The notes under the pieces: generated by a model
What the model was told of the DNA's origin: nothing
The model's database searches: none
The model's input: only the letters and a program-made list of their open reading frames with translations
Translations under genes and position numbers: made by a program
Shown here: positions 28,531 through 37,762 of the stretch, piece by piece
How positions within the stretch are numbered: position 1 is the first letter of the stretch
How the letters are laid out: each line of letters begins with the position of its first letter
Assembly: GCF_021261325.1 (NCBI RefSeq)
Contig: NZ_JAJSBI010000022.1
Span: 62,001 to 126,000 of the forward strand
Reading direction: 5' to 3'
Length of the DNA stretch: 64,000 bases
Origin: Streptomyces guryensis
GTDB taxonomy: Bacteria > Actinomycetota > Actinomycetes > Streptomycetales > Streptomycetaceae

Positions 28531-28875
28531 GGGCTCGCAGAGGCCTTTTCCCGGGCTGTGAGGATCGCCACGGCAAGGCCTTGCACCGGCGCGTCGGGGA
28601 ACCTGACCCTCCTGGTCGCCGTTTATCGTGTCGGCCAGGCTCAGGCCCTCTTTTCGTGTGACTCCCAAGGGTGTTCTCACGACTCCTGCGGGTGCCGGAT
28701 TGGCTTTCGCGCCGCAGGTAGGGGCAGGATGCGTCCCTGGGCGCGAGGGGTCTGACCACGGACCCGGGCCCGGGGCCTCTCCGAGGACCCTGGCAGCATC
28801 GGCTTCACCGTGCCCGATATGCGGCTCCGCCGCGTGGCACGCCTCAAACGGCAAGAAGAACACGGGAGTAACAAC
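28531..28875. other. Intergenic region before the HU gene
   Basis: 345 bases without a supportable gene. It should carry the HU promoter, but no clear -35/-10 pair stands out. GC-rich self-complementary segments occur around 28755-28785. HU is an abundant protein, so a strong promoter is expected here. Confidence 0.5.
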
Positions 28876-29157
28876 ATGAACCGCAGTGAGCTGGTGGCCG
28901 CGCTGGCCGACCGCGCCGAGGTGACCCGCAAGGACGCCGACGCCGTGCTGGCCGCGTTCGCCGAGACCGTCGGCGAGATCGTCGCCAAGGGCGACGAGAA
29001 GGTCACCATCCCCGGCTTCCTGACCTTCGAGCGCACCCACCGTGCCGCTCGCACCGCGCGCAACCCGCAGACCGGCGACCCGATCCAGATCCCGGCCGGC
29101 TACAGCGTCAAGGTCTCCGCGGGCAGCAAGCTCAAGGAAGCCGCGAAGGGCAAGTGA
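28876..29157 (+). CDS. hup: Histone-like DNA-binding protein HU
   Basis: 93-aa nucleoid protein. MNRSELVAALADRAEVTRKDADAVLAAF begins the helical dimerisation part, and the DNA-binding beta-arm includes RTARNPQTGDPIQIPAG, the HU/IHF signature. It lacks the long Lys/Ala tail of HupS, so it is the short HupA-type form. ATG at 28876 gives the normal length; upstream extension is rejected. Followed by a strong terminator. Confidence 0.97.
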   Translation: MNRSELVAALADRAEVTRKDADAVLAAFAETVGEIVAKGDEKVTIPGFLTFERTHRAARTARNPQTGDPIQIPAGYSVKVSAGSKLKEAAKGK

Positions 29158-29205
29158 CCTTGCCGTCTGTGCATCACGGGACGATGTACGGCGCGTAGAA
29201 CGTCA

Positions 29206-29241
29206 ATGGGGCGGCACCCGGACTTCCGGGTGCCGCCCCAT
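29206..29241 (+). terminator. Terminator between HU and murA
   Basis: The stem ATGGGGCGGCACCCGG pairs with CCGGGTGCCGCCCCAT around an ACTT loop and is followed by CGTTGTTG. Because hup and murA are convergent, the symmetric stem may serve both strands. Confidence 0.88.
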
Positions 29242-29286
29242 CGTTGTTGCGCCCACAAATGGCCTCAAGCGCCGGCCGGGCTGGAT

Positions 29287-30627
29287 CTAGCCCAGCGCCT
29301 TACCGGGAAGCTCCACCTTCGCCCCCAGCTCCACGAGCTTCTCCATGAAGTTCTCGTAGCCGCGGTTGATGAGGTCGATGCCGTGGACGCGGGACGTGCC
29401 CTGGGCCGCCAGGGCGGCGATGAGGTACGAGAAACCGCCGCGGAGGTCGGGGATGACCAGGTCGGCGCCCTGGAGCTTCGTCGGGCCCGAGACGACGGCC
29501 GAGTGCAGGAAGTTGCGCTGGCCGAAGCGGCAGTCGGAGCCGCCCAGGCACTCGCGGTACAGCTGGATGTGAGCACCCATCTGGTTCAGCGCGGACGTGA
29601 AGCCCAGGCGGGACTCGTAGACCGTCTCGTGGATGATGGACAGGCCCGTGGCCTGCGTGAGGGCGACCACCAGGGGCTGCTGCCAGTCCGTCTGGAAGCC
29701 CGGGTGCACGTCCGTTTCGAGCGCGATCGACTTCAACTGGCCGCCCGGGTGCCAGAAACGGATGCCCTCGTCGTCGATCTCGAAGGCACCGCCCACCTTC
29801 CGGTAGGTGTTCAGGAACGTCATCATCGAGCGCTGCAGGGCGCCGCGGACGTAGATGTTGCCCTCGGTCGCCAGCGCCGCGGACGCCCAGGACGCGGCCT
29901 CCAGGCGGTCCGGGAGGGCGCGGTGGTTGTAGCCGCCGAGCCGGTCCACACCCGTGATGCGGATGGTGCGGTCGGTGTCCATCGCGATGATGGCGCCCAT
30001 CTTCTGCAGGACGCAGATCAGGTCCTCGATCTCCGGCTCCACCGCCGCGTTCGAGAGCTCCGTGACGCCCTCCGCGAGGACGGCCGTCAGCAGCACCTGC
30101 TCGGTCGCGCCCACGGACGGGTACGGCAGCCGGATCTTCGTGCCGCGCAGCCGCTGCGGTGCCTCCAGGTACTGGCCGTCCGCCCGCTTCTCGATCGTCG
30201 CGCCGAACTGCCGCAGCACCTCGAAGTGGAAGTCGATCGGCCGGCCGCCGATGTCGCAGCCGCCGAGACCCGGGATGAACGCGTGGCCGAGGCGGTGCAG
30301 CAGCGGGCCGCAGAACAGGATCGGGATACGGCTGGAACCCGCGTGCGCGTCGATGTCCGCGACGTTCGCACTCTCCACGTGGGACGGGTCCATCACCAGC
30401 TCGCCCGGCTCCTCACCCGGACGGACCGTCACCCCGTGCAGCTGCAGCAGTCCGCGTACGACACGAACGTCCCGGATGTCCGGAACGTTGCGCAGTCGAC
30501 TCGGTTCACTGCCCAGCAGGGCGGCGACCATTGCCTTCGGTACGAGGTTCTTCGCACCGCGGACACGGATCTCGCCCTCCAGCGGGGTTCCGCCGTGGAC
30601 AAGCAGGACATCGTCGTTGACGGTCAT
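29287..30627 (-). CDS. murA: UDP-N-acetylglucosamine 1-carboxyvinyltransferase
   Basis: 446-aa cytoplasmic EPSP-synthase-fold enzyme that transfers enolpyruvate from PEP to UDP-GlcNAc, the first committed step of peptidoglycan synthesis. The N-terminal GAKNLVPKAMVAALLGSEP and the catalytic loop GLGGCDIGGRPIDFH are present; the Cys that reacts with PEP and fosfomycin is intact. The ATG at 30627 gives the family start MTVNDDVLLVHGG. It may be one of two MurA paralogues, as in many streptomycetes. Confidence 0.93.
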   Translation of the reverse strand: MTVNDDVLLVHGGTPLEGEIRVRGAKNLVPKAMVAALLGSEPSRLRNVPDIRDVRVVRGLLQLHGVTVRPGEEPGELVMDPSHVESANVADIDAHAGSSRIPILFCGPLLHRLGHAFIPGLGGCDIGGRPIDFHFEVLRQFGATIEKRADGQYLEAPQRLRGTKIRLPYPSVGATEQVLLTAVLAEGVTELSNAAVEPEIEDLICVLQKMGAIIAMDTDRTIRITGVDRLGGYNHRALPDRLEAASWASAALATEGNIYVRGALQRSMMTFLNTYRKVGGAFEIDDEGIRFWHPGGQLKSIALETDVHPGFQTDWQQPLVVALTQATGLSIIHETVYESRLGFTSALNQMGAHIQLYRECLGGSDCRFGQRNFLHSAVVSGPTKLQGADLVIPDLRGGFSYLIAALAAQGTSRVHGIDLINRGYENFMEKLVELGAKVELPGKALG

Positions 30628-30870
30628 GTATCTCGCGTTCCGATGAGTGGGGCAGGGGCCAGAAGGGAAAGGGTAATCGCCGCCCACCCCCCTTCTGTAA
30701 GCCCAAGGACGGCCCGGCTACGTCATAGCTGTGTCACAACACGAACGGTTCCCTGGTGGGCACATGGGGTCACCGGCCCTGTCGCGCGCCCAGAGTGCTT
30801 CATTCCTCCCTGAGCTGCATTCACCCGCTAACCGCCATTGCCTCCCCAAGCGAAGGCAAGATGCGGGATC

Positions 30871-31452
30871 ATGTCTGCCATGACCGAGGTGTCCTCGCTC
30901 ACAGGGCGGTTGCTCGTGGCAACGCCCGCCCTGGCGGACCCGAACTTCGACCGTGCGGTGGTGCTCCTTCTCGACCACGACGAGGAGGGCTCCCTCGGTG
31001 TCGTCCTCAACCGTCCCACCCCGGTGGACGTCGGCGACATCCTGGAGGGCTGGGCGGACCTCGCGGGTGAACCCGGCGTCGTCTTCCAGGGTGGCCCCGT
31101 GTCGCTGGACTCGGCCCTGGGGGTCGCCGTCATCCCGGGCGGCGGGACCGTCGACGGTGCGCCGCTGGGCTGGCGCAGAGTGCACGGCGCGATCGGTCTG
31201 GTCGACCTGGAGGCACCGCCCGAGCTGCTCGCCTCGGCCCTCGGCAGCTTGAGGATCTTCGCCGGATACGCCGGTTGGGGCCCCGGCCAGCTGGAGGACG
31301 AGCTGGTCGAGGGCGCCTGGTACGTCGTCGAGTCCGAGCCCGGCGACGTCTCCTCGCCGTCCCCGGAAGGACTCTGGCGCGAGGTGCTGCGCCGCCAGCG
31401 CAACGAACTGGCGATGGTGGCCACGTATCCGGACGACCCTTCGCTCAACTGA
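30871..31452 (+). CDS. YqgE/AlgH family protein
   Basis: 193-aa DUF179 protein. Family features are GRLLVATPALADPNFDRAVV at the start and GxGVVLNRPT-type GSLGVVLNRPTPVDVGD, then FQGGPVS and IFAGYAGWGPGQLEDEL. The biochemical role of the family is unsettled. A second ATG at 30880 is an equally possible start. It is 30 bases ahead of the DUF3039 gene and probably co-transcribed with it. Confidence 0.95.
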   Translation: MSAMTEVSSLTGRLLVATPALADPNFDRAVVLLLDHDEEGSLGVVLNRPTPVDVGDILEGWADLAGEPGVVFQGGPVSLDSALGVAVIPGGGTVDGAPLGWRRVHGAIGLVDLEAPPELLASALGSLRIFAGYAGWGPGQLEDELVEGAWYVVESEPGDVSSPSPEGLWREVLRRQRNELAMVATYPDDPSLN

Positions 31453-31482
31453 TGCGTGTGAGCTTCAGTACCCTTGGTCGGT

Positions 31483-31764
31483 ATGAGCACTCTTGAGCCC
31501 GAGCGCGGGACTGGTACGGGGACCCTCGTAGAGCCGACGCCACAGGTGTCCCACGGCGACGGCGACCACGAGCGCTTCGCCCACTACGTCCAGAAGGACA
31601 AGATCATGGCGAGCGCCCTCGACGGGACCCCCGTCGTGGCGCTGTGCGGCAAGGTGTGGGTGCCCGGCCGCGACCCGAAGAAGTACCCCGTGTGTCCCAT
31701 GTGCAAGGAGATCTACGAGTCCATGGGCGCCGGCGGCGACCAGGGCAAGGACGGCGACAAGTAA
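31483..31764 (+). CDS. DUF3039 family small zinc-ribbon-like protein
   Basis: 93-aa actinobacterial protein. A likely zinc site is formed by CGKVWVPGR and PVCPMCKEIY. The N-terminal part is acidic and Gly/Thr-rich. No enzymatic role is known for this family. A strong terminator follows. Confidence 0.9.
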   Translation: MSTLEPERGTGTGTLVEPTPQVSHGDGDHERFAHYVQKDKIMASALDGTPVVALCGKVWVPGRDPKKYPVCPMCKEIYESMGAGGDQGKDGDK

Positions 31765-31785
31765 CCCGTACCGCCTGAGGTTCGT

Positions 31786-31826
31786 AAGGCCCCCGAGGCG
31801 CGCTGCGGCGCGCTCCGGGGGCTTTT
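31786..31826 (+). terminator. Terminator after DUF3039 gene
   Basis: GGCCCCCGAGGCGCGC pairs with GCGCGCTCCGGGGGC (minor internal mismatch) around a TGCG loop, and is followed by TTTT. It ends 12 bases before the DasR-like site. Confidence 0.88.
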
Positions 31827-31837
31827 GCGTGTCACGG

Positions 31838-31853
31838 ACTGGTTGAGACCTCT
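31838..31853. promoter_or_regulatory. DasR-responsive element (dre)-like site
   Basis: ACTGGTTGAGACCTCT matches the DasR consensus ACTGGTCTAGACCACT at 13 of 16 positions. DasR represses GlcNAc and chitin genes in Streptomyces. The site lies about 90 bases upstream of the decayed sugar transporter operon that ends in an intact hexosaminidase, the setting expected for a DasR target. A second inverted repeat, TTGCA-N5-TGCAA, is at 31907-31921. Confidence 0.65.
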
Positions 31854-31943
31854 TGTGTGCATGTCCATGTAGTCCCTAGCCTCCGTTGTGCAGGACGAAA
31901 TGGCCATTGCATATGTTGCAACGCACGCTCGGAGGCCCACTCC

Positions 31944-32362
31944 ATGAAGCTCTCCCAGCGACTGGCCGTGCTCCTGGCGGCCCCGGCCCCCCGGCGTGTC
32001 GAGGCCGCCTTCGACGACCCGAAGTCCGCCCGCATGTGTCCGCGCCCTGTACCGCCGCACGGACGTTTTCAGGGAGCTGGGCCTCCAACCCCCGTGGCCC
32101 ATGGCCGAGTTGGCCTCCACGGCCCGAAGGGTCCGCCGCGAAGCCCGGCCCGTACGGGCTTGTCGTCGGCGGTGCCTACACGTACGGCGCGATGCCGTTC
32201 GTCCGGGTCGACGGGCGCGAACTGGCCACCGGCAGCGGGGCGCGTACACCTCCGCCCCGTCCGGAAGCAGGACGCGGCGAAGGCGCCGTATGTGAAGCCG
32301 TTCGCGCAGGCGCCGGCCGCGGGGACCAGGTTCGTGCCGGCTCCGCCGGGTGAGGCCCGGGG
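31944..32362 (+). pseudogene. Sugar-binding protein of ABC transporter, decayed remnant
   Basis: GGAGG at 31931 precedes an ATG encoding a signal-peptide start, MKLSQRLAVLLAA. The rest is recognisable only by changing frame: ALYRRTDVFRELGLQPP and MAELASTARRVRREA (frame +1), then YGLVVGGAYTYGAMPFV (frame +2), then APYVKPFAQAPAAGTRFVP (original frame). These are N-terminal, middle and C-terminal hallmarks of a family 1 solute-binding protein. About two thirds of the gene is missing through internal deletions. No functional product is expected. Confidence 0.75.
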
Positions 32363-32396
32363 CGCCCAATGGCTCGGGGCTTCGGAGCGTTTGCGG

Positions 32397-32551
32397 GTGA
32401 CGGTACGTCGTGGCTTGTCGTCCAGTTCCCCGCGCCCCTTGGGAGGCTGGAGCGGCCCCTGGCTCCATGTCGTCCCCGCTCTCGTCGTCCTCGGCCTGCT
32501 GATCCTGCTCGGTGTGACGCGCCCGGGTACCTGCGGTTGCTGCGCAGGTAG
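32397..32551 (+). pseudogene. First sugar permease, residual fragment
   Basis: Only the ends remain. A GTG at 32397 is followed by PRPLGGWSGPWLHVVPALVVLGLL, the usual cytoplasmic start and first membrane span of a MalF-like permease (longest run shown in two parts: PRPLGGWSGPWLH and VVPALVVLGLL). After a large deletion and frameshift the segment ends YLRLLRR and TAG at 32549-32551. About 750 bases appear lost. Its place between the binding-protein and MalG-like remnants supports this reading. Confidence 0.5.
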
Positions 32552-32562
32552 GGGGAGGAGCT

Positions 32563-33200
32563 GTGAATCTTCTGGGTCTGCGCGTGCGGCGACCGTGGCG
32601 GCCCGCGGCGGAGGGCTCGCCACGGCCGTGGACCGTGCCGCCGTCCCTGGATTCCTTCCGGCGGGTGTTCGGACAGCAGGATTTTGGTCGGTATTTCGTC
32701 AACGGCCTTGTGGTGGCGGGCAGTGTCGTCATCGTCTCGGCACTGATCGCGCTTCTCGCGGCGACCGCAGTGACGCGATTCCACTTCCGGTTCCGGACCA
32801 CCCTGTTGATCATGTTTCTGATGGCCTGGATGGTGCCGGTGGAGGTGCTCGCCATCCCCTTGTTCTCCCAGATGCGGGACTTCGGTCTGCTGAACACGCT
32901 GGGGTCGCTGGTCCTACCGCACATCGCGTTCTCGCTGCCGTTCGCGATCTGGATGCTGCGGGGGTTCGTGAAGGCGGCCCCGGAGGCATTCTTCTTTCCC
33001 CCCCTTGTGTTCCCGGGCCGTGTGGCCACGAGCGTGTTCTCCTTCATCTCGGCCTGGTGTTCTGCAAGCCGGACGATCCTGACGGGGGCGGGGTCATGGC
33101 CGCCTCCACAGTCATGACGATTCCGGTACCGGTGTTCTTCGTACTCGTGCAGCGACGGCTGGTCTCCGGGCTGGGCGGAGCGGTAAAAGGACTGACGTGA
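32563..33200 (+). pseudogene. Second sugar permease (MalG-like), decayed
   Basis: GTG at 32563 follows GGGGGAGGAG. Recognisable parts are SLDSFRRVFGQQDFGRYFVN, a run of membrane spans, and LRGFVKAAPEA, after which the EAA loop is deleted. LVFPGRVATSVFSFISAW follows, then another deletion and frameshift to FKPDDPDGGGVMAASTVMT and the normal C-terminus LVSGLGGAVK. The first spans are also deleted. Loss of the ATPase-coupling EAA loop would abolish function. Its final TGA overlaps the GH20 start. Confidence 0.85.
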
Positions 33201-34831
33201 CTTCAGAGACGGAACTGATTCCGGCGCCCCGCCGCGTCCTCGCCGGTGCCGGCGAGGTGCGGCTGACGGCGCGCTCCCAGCTCTACGCCGGTCCGGCGAC
33301 GGAGGGTGTCGGCCGCTGGCTGCGCACCGTCCTCTGGCAGGCCACCGGACTGCCGTTGAGTGAGGGGCGAGAGCTCGACGACGCCGCCGACGACGGCATC
33401 GGGCTCCAGCTCGACCCCGCACTCGGCGCCGAGGAGTACCGCCTCACCAGCGACGGGGACGGCGTCCTCATCGAGGGCGGCAGCGCGGCCGGCGTCTTCT
33501 GGGGCGCCCAGACGCTGCGGCAGCTCCTGGGGCCCGACGCCTACCGCAGGGCCCCGCTCGACCGCGACCGTGGCTGGGCCGTGCCGCACCTCACGATCGA
33601 GGACTCTCCCCGCTTCCGCTGGCGCGGTCTCATGCTCGACGTCGCCCGGCACTTCATGCCGAAGGAAGGCGTCCTGCGCCACCTCGACCTGATGGCCGCG
33701 CACAAACTCAACGTCTTCCACTTCCACCTGACGGACGACCAGGGCTGGCGTGTGGAGATCAAGAGGTATCCACGGCTGACCGAGGCCGGCTCATGGCGGG
33801 CGCGCACGAAATTCGGCCACCGGGCCTCGCCGCTGTGGGAGGAGAAGCCGCACGGTGGCTTCTACACCCAGGACGACATCCGCGAGATCGTCGCCCACGC
33901 CGCCGAGCGGCATATCACCGTCGTCCCCGAAATCGACGTACCCGGCCACTCACAGGCCGCCATCGCCGCGTATCCGGAACTCGGCAACACCGACGTCATC
34001 GACACCACCGCCCTCTCCGTCTGGGACAACTGGGGGATCTCTGCCAACGTACTCGCCCCCACTGACAACACCCTGCGCTTCTACGAAGGGGTGTTCGAGG
34101 AACTTCTCGGACTGTTCCCGTCGGAGTTCATCCACGTGGGCGGTGACGAATGCCTCAAGGACCAGTGGCGGCGGTCACCGACCGCGCAGGCCCGCATCAA
34201 GGAACTCGGACTCGCGGACGAGGACGGGTTGCAGGCGTGGTTCATCGGACACTTCGACAAGTGGCTGACCGCACGCGGGCGCAGGCTCATCGGCTGGGAC
34301 GAGATCCTGGAGGGCGGGCTCGCGGAGGGCGCGGCCGTGTCCTCGTGGCGCGGGTACGCGGGCGGGGTCGCCGCTGCCCAGGCCGGTCACGACGTCGTCA
34401 TGTGCCCCGAGCAGTACGTGTACCTGGACCACCGTCAGGCGGCGGGCGAGGACGAGCCGGTGCCGATCGCCCACGTGCGCACCCTGGAGGACGTCTATCG
34501 CTTCGAGCCGGTTCCTCCGGAGCTGACCCCCGACCAGGCCGGGCACGTGCTCGGCACGCAGGCCAACGTGTGGACCGAGGTGATGGAGGACCCCGCACGG
34601 GTGGAGTACCAGACGTATCCGCGGCTTTCGGCCTTCGCCGAGGTGGCCTGGAGTGCGCTCCCCGCCCCGGCGGAACGGGACTTCGCCGACTTCGAGCGGC
34701 GGATGGCCGTCCACTACCGGCGACTTGACGCCCTGGGAGTGGGCTACCGGCCGCCGGCCGGGCCACTGCCGTGGCAGAAGCGTCCCGGCGTGCTCGGACG
34801 GCCGAAGGAGGGGGCGCCCCCGAACAGGTAA
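33197..34831 (+). CDS. GH20 beta-N-acetylhexosaminidase
   Basis: 544-aa enzyme releasing terminal GlcNAc from chito-oligosaccharides. An N-terminal GH20b domain (to about residue 130) precedes the barrel with FHLTDDQGWRVEIKRYP and the catalytic Asp-Glu pair in FIHVGGDEC; the substrate Trp motifs WDEILEGG and ANVWTEV follow. There is no signal peptide, so it acts inside the cell on imported sugars. The GTG overlaps the stop of the permease pseudogene (GTGA at 33197-33200). The gene looks intact although its transporter is decayed. Confidence 0.95.
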   Translation: MTSETELIPAPRRVLAGAGEVRLTARSQLYAGPATEGVGRWLRTVLWQATGLPLSEGRELDDAADDGIGLQLDPALGAEEYRLTSDGDGVLIEGGSAAGVFWGAQTLRQLLGPDAYRRAPLDRDRGWAVPHLTIEDSPRFRWRGLMLDVARHFMPKEGVLRHLDLMAAHKLNVFHFHLTDDQGWRVEIKRYPRLTEAGSWRARTKFGHRASPLWEEKPHGGFYTQDDIREIVAHAAERHITVVPEIDVPGHSQAAIAAYPELGNTDVIDTTALSVWDNWGISANVLAPTDNTLRFYEGVFEELLGLFPSEFIHVGGDECLKDQWRRSPTAQARIKELGLADEDGLQAWFIGHFDKWLTARGRRLIGWDEILEGGLAEGAAVSSWRGYAGGVAAAQAGHDVVMCPEQYVYLDHRQAAGEDEPVPIAHVRTLEDVYRFEPVPPELTPDQAGHVLGTQANVWTEVMEDPARVEYQTYPRLSAFAEVAWSALPAPAERDFADFERRMAVHYRRLDALGVGYRPPAGPLPWQKRPGVLGRPKEGAPPNR

Positions 34832-35075
34832 GTGAGCTTCCGAACGGGTAAGGCAAAAAGGTCGTAAGCATCACCGAAGAGTGGCAATTCGTGCGCACCG
34901 GTGATGCCGTACGAAAACGGGCCATCTCCCTGGTGAAACGGGCGAATGTCTCCTAGCGGACCCCCGTCTTCGGCCCTTGCGAAGATGTGCCAGAGTTGCC
35001 ACGTCCGCCCTGTCAGCACGTACCGTACGGCGACACAGGTGGGACCAGGTGGGGCAGCGGGAAGGGGCAGCCGGT

Positions 35076-35969
35076 TTGACCACGCAAGCACCACAGGCGG
35101 CGCAGGCTGTCACGTTGCCCACGACGTTGGACGAGGCCGTGGCGGCACTCACCGCCGTGCCCGCCGCCGTCCCGGTGGCCGGCGGCACCGACCTCATGGC
35201 CGCCGTCAACTCCGGGCAGCTCAGGCCCGCCGCACTGGTCGGTCTCGGCAGGATCAGCGAGATCCGCGGCTGGCAGTACCAGGACGGACACGCTCTGCTC
35301 GGCGCCGGGCTCACGCACGCGCGCATGGGGCGCCCGGACTTCGCGGCCCTGATTCCGGCGCTGGCCGCCGCCGCGCGCGCGGCGGGCCCGCCGCAGATCC
35401 GCAACGCGGGCACCCTGGGCGGCAACATCGCCACGGCGTCCCCCACCGGGGACGCGCTGCCGGTGCTGGCCGCCCTGGAGGCGACACTGATCATCGCGGG
35501 CCCGGGCGGAGCCCGCCGGGAGATCCCGGTGTCGCACCTGCTGGCCGCGGTCGACATGCTGCGCGCCGGCGAACTCATCGGGTACGTGCGCGTGCCGCTG
35601 CTGCACGCGCCGCAGGTCTTCCTGAAGGCGACCGGCCGGACCGGCCCCGGACGCGCGGTCGCGTCCGTCGCGCTCGTCCTCGACCCCGCCCGACGCGGAG
35701 TCAGGTGCGCCGTCGGTGCCATAGCGCCGATGCCGCTCAGGCCTCTGGACGCCGAGCAGTGGGTCGCCCGGCTCATCGACTGGGACAACGGCCGGACGAT
35801 CGTCCCGGAGGCGCTGACCGCCTTCGGCGAGTACGTCGCCGCGGCCTGCATCCCCGACCCCGTTCCCGAACCGGACGGCACCGTCCAACAGCTTCCGCCC
35901 GCCGTACTGCACCTGCGGCGCACCGTCGCCGCGCTGGCCCGACGAGCACTGGGGAGGGCGCTGTCGTGA
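35076..35969 (+). CDS. Xanthine dehydrogenase-family FAD-binding subunit
   Basis: 297-aa medium subunit (CoxM/XdhB type) carrying FAD between the Fe-S and Mo subunits. FAD motifs are VAGGTDLMAAVNSG and RNAGTLGGNIATASPTGDALP. The TTG start at 35076 has GGGAAGGGG upstream and the product begins TTQAPQAAQAVTLPTTLDEA; no closer ATG or GTG fits. It overlaps the next gene (GTGA at 35966-35969). Confidence 0.9.
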   Translation: MTTQAPQAAQAVTLPTTLDEAVAALTAVPAAVPVAGGTDLMAAVNSGQLRPAALVGLGRISEIRGWQYQDGHALLGAGLTHARMGRPDFAALIPALAAAARAAGPPQIRNAGTLGGNIATASPTGDALPVLAALEATLIIAGPGGARREIPVSHLLAAVDMLRAGELIGYVRVPLLHAPQVFLKATGRTGPGRAVASVALVLDPARRGVRCAVGAIAPMPLRPLDAEQWVARLIDWDNGRTIVPEALTAFGEYVAAACIPDPVPEPDGTVQQLPPAVLHLRRTVAALARRALGRALS

Positions 35970-37762
35970 CCGACGACCAGCACGGAGAGGGCACGCCCCA
36001 CGGCGGCGGCCGGTGGGACCCGTTGCCCCAGGGCGACTACGACGACGGCGCCACCGCCTTCGTGAAACTCCCCGAAGGGGGCATCGACGCCCTCCTGGCC
36101 TCCGCCGACAGTCCCCTTGCGGCGCCCGGCCACGGCTATGTGCCGCCGCGGATAACGGCCGATCCCGGCTCTGTGGCGGGGGCCGACCCGGCGGCGACCG
36201 GCAACTGGGCCGTGCCCGCCGACGGCGCCCAGTGGCCCGACCCCAACGCCGTGCCGCAGGACCCCGCGGGTGACCGGTTCACGTACAACCCCGCGACCAC
36301 CCAGCAGTGGAACTTCCAGGAGGCGCCGACTCAGGAGTCCGCGCCCGCGCCGGGTCACGATGTGACCGGGCAGTGGTCGATTCCCGTGGCCGGGGGCGAC
36401 CTTCCGGACGAATCGGGCGAGTTCACCACGTCCTCCCTGGTCCAGCAGTGGGGTGGCACGCCGCCGGCCACGCTCCCGGGTGGCGCCCCCGCCCCCTGGG
36501 CGACGGAGGCCGCGGGCCGGCCCTGGGGCCAGCCGCAGACCGAGGAGCCGACGGCGCCCGAGGACGGCTCCGGGCACGCGCGCGAACGCTCCGCCGAGCC
36601 CCCGGCCGGTGCGGGGCACGCCTACGAGCAGCCCCCGGCCCACACCGACGGCCGGCCTGTCGGGAGCCCCGGGACTGCCGCCCACGCGCCCGTGGAGCCG
36701 GACCGGGCCACGCACGAGCACGAGAACGCGCGGGCGCACACCGCGGAGCAGTCCGGCCCACCGGTCGACGAGTACGGGGCTGAGCCCGCCGCCGACGCCT
36801 ATGCGGAGACGCCCGCCGAATCCTCCTCACAGGCCGCGCACGGGCCCGGTGAGGCCGCCGGGGCGGCAGCGGACGCCCAGGAGGCCGAAGAGGCGCCTGA
36901 GGGGGCCGTGGAGCCGCTCGCGGAGCCCGCGGCGGATACCGGACCCACCGGACCGTCCACGCGGCCTTCGAACGGACCCGCCGCCCCCAACACGCCCGAC
37001 TCACCGGACGCTTCAGACGCTTCGGGCACTTCAGACAACTCGGTTGGTCCGGACGCAGCCGACGGCTCCGACACCGAGGCCGCCGACGAGGCCCCGCCGC
37101 CTTCCGGCGAGGAACACCCCCTGGCCTCCTACGTCCTGCGGGTCAACGGCGTGGAGCGCCCCGTCTCGGACGCCTGGATCGGCGAGTCGCTGCTCTACGT
37201 GCTGCGCGAGCGGCTCGGTCTCGCGGGCGCCAAGGACGGCTGCTCGCAGGGCGAGTGCGGGGCCTGCAACGTCCAGGTCGACGGACGCCTCGTGGCCTCC
37301 TGCCTGGTGCCCGCCGTGACCGCCGCAGGCAGCGAGGTCCGTACCGTCGAGGGCCTCGCCGTCGACGGGCAGCCGTCGGACGTGCAGCGCGCGCTCGCCC
37401 GCTGCGGCGCCGTGCAGTGCGGTTTCTGCGTGCCCGGCATGGCGATGACCGTGCACGACCTGCTGGAGGGCAACCCGGCGCCGACCGAGCTGGAGACCCG
37501 CCAGGCCCTGTGCGGCAACCTGTGCCGCTGCTCCGGCTACCGGGGCGTGGTCGACGCCGTCCAGGAGGTCGTCGCCGAACGCGAGGCGCTCTCCGCGGGC
37601 GACGGCGCCGAACAGGACGGCGACGAGGCACGTATCCCTCACCAGGCAGGCCCCGGAGCCGGCGGTGTCAACCCGTCGGCGTTCGAAGCACCCGGGGCCA
37701 TGAACGGGGGTCCCACGGGACCTCATGACCAGGCGTACGGACAGGACGGAGGCCAGGCGTGA
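35966..37762 (+). CDS. 2Fe-2S subunit of xanthine dehydrogenase family with long disordered N-terminus
   Basis: 598 aa against about 160 for ordinary CoxS-type subunits. Only residues about 390-560 are the canonical protein: Cys426, 431, 434 and 446 form the plant-type cluster and Cys485, 488, 520 and 522 the second. The first 385 residues are Pro/Ala/Glu/Gly-rich and low-complexity, acidic, with repeated QW-type motifs (GNWAVP, GAQWPD, QQWNFQ, TGQWSIP, VQQWGG). A disordered C-terminal tail of about 45 residues follows. GTG start with GGGGAGGG upstream. Overlaps both neighbours. Confidence 0.9.
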   Translation: MTDDQHGEGTPHGGGRWDPLPQGDYDDGATAFVKLPEGGIDALLASADSPLAAPGHGYVPPRITADPGSVAGADPAATGNWAVPADGAQWPDPNAVPQDPAGDRFTYNPATTQQWNFQEAPTQESAPAPGHDVTGQWSIPVAGGDLPDESGEFTTSSLVQQWGGTPPATLPGGAPAPWATEAAGRPWGQPQTEEPTAPEDGSGHARERSAEPPAGAGHAYEQPPAHTDGRPVGSPGTAAHAPVEPDRATHEHENARAHTAEQSGPPVDEYGAEPAADAYAETPAESSSQAAHGPGEAAGAAADAQEAEEAPEGAVEPLAEPAADTGPTGPSTRPSNGPAAPNTPDSPDASDASGTSDNSVGPDAADGSDTEAADEAPPPSGEEHPLASYVLRVNGVERPVSDAWIGESLLYVLRERLGLAGAKDGCSQGECGACNVQVDGRLVASCLVPAVTAAGSEVRTVEGLAVDGQPSDVQRALARCGAVQCGFCVPGMAMTVHDLLEGNPAPTELETRQALCGNLCRCSGYRGVVDAVQEVVAEREALSAGDGAEQDGDEARIPHQAGPGAGGVNPSAFEAPGAMNGGPTGPHDQAYGQDGGQA

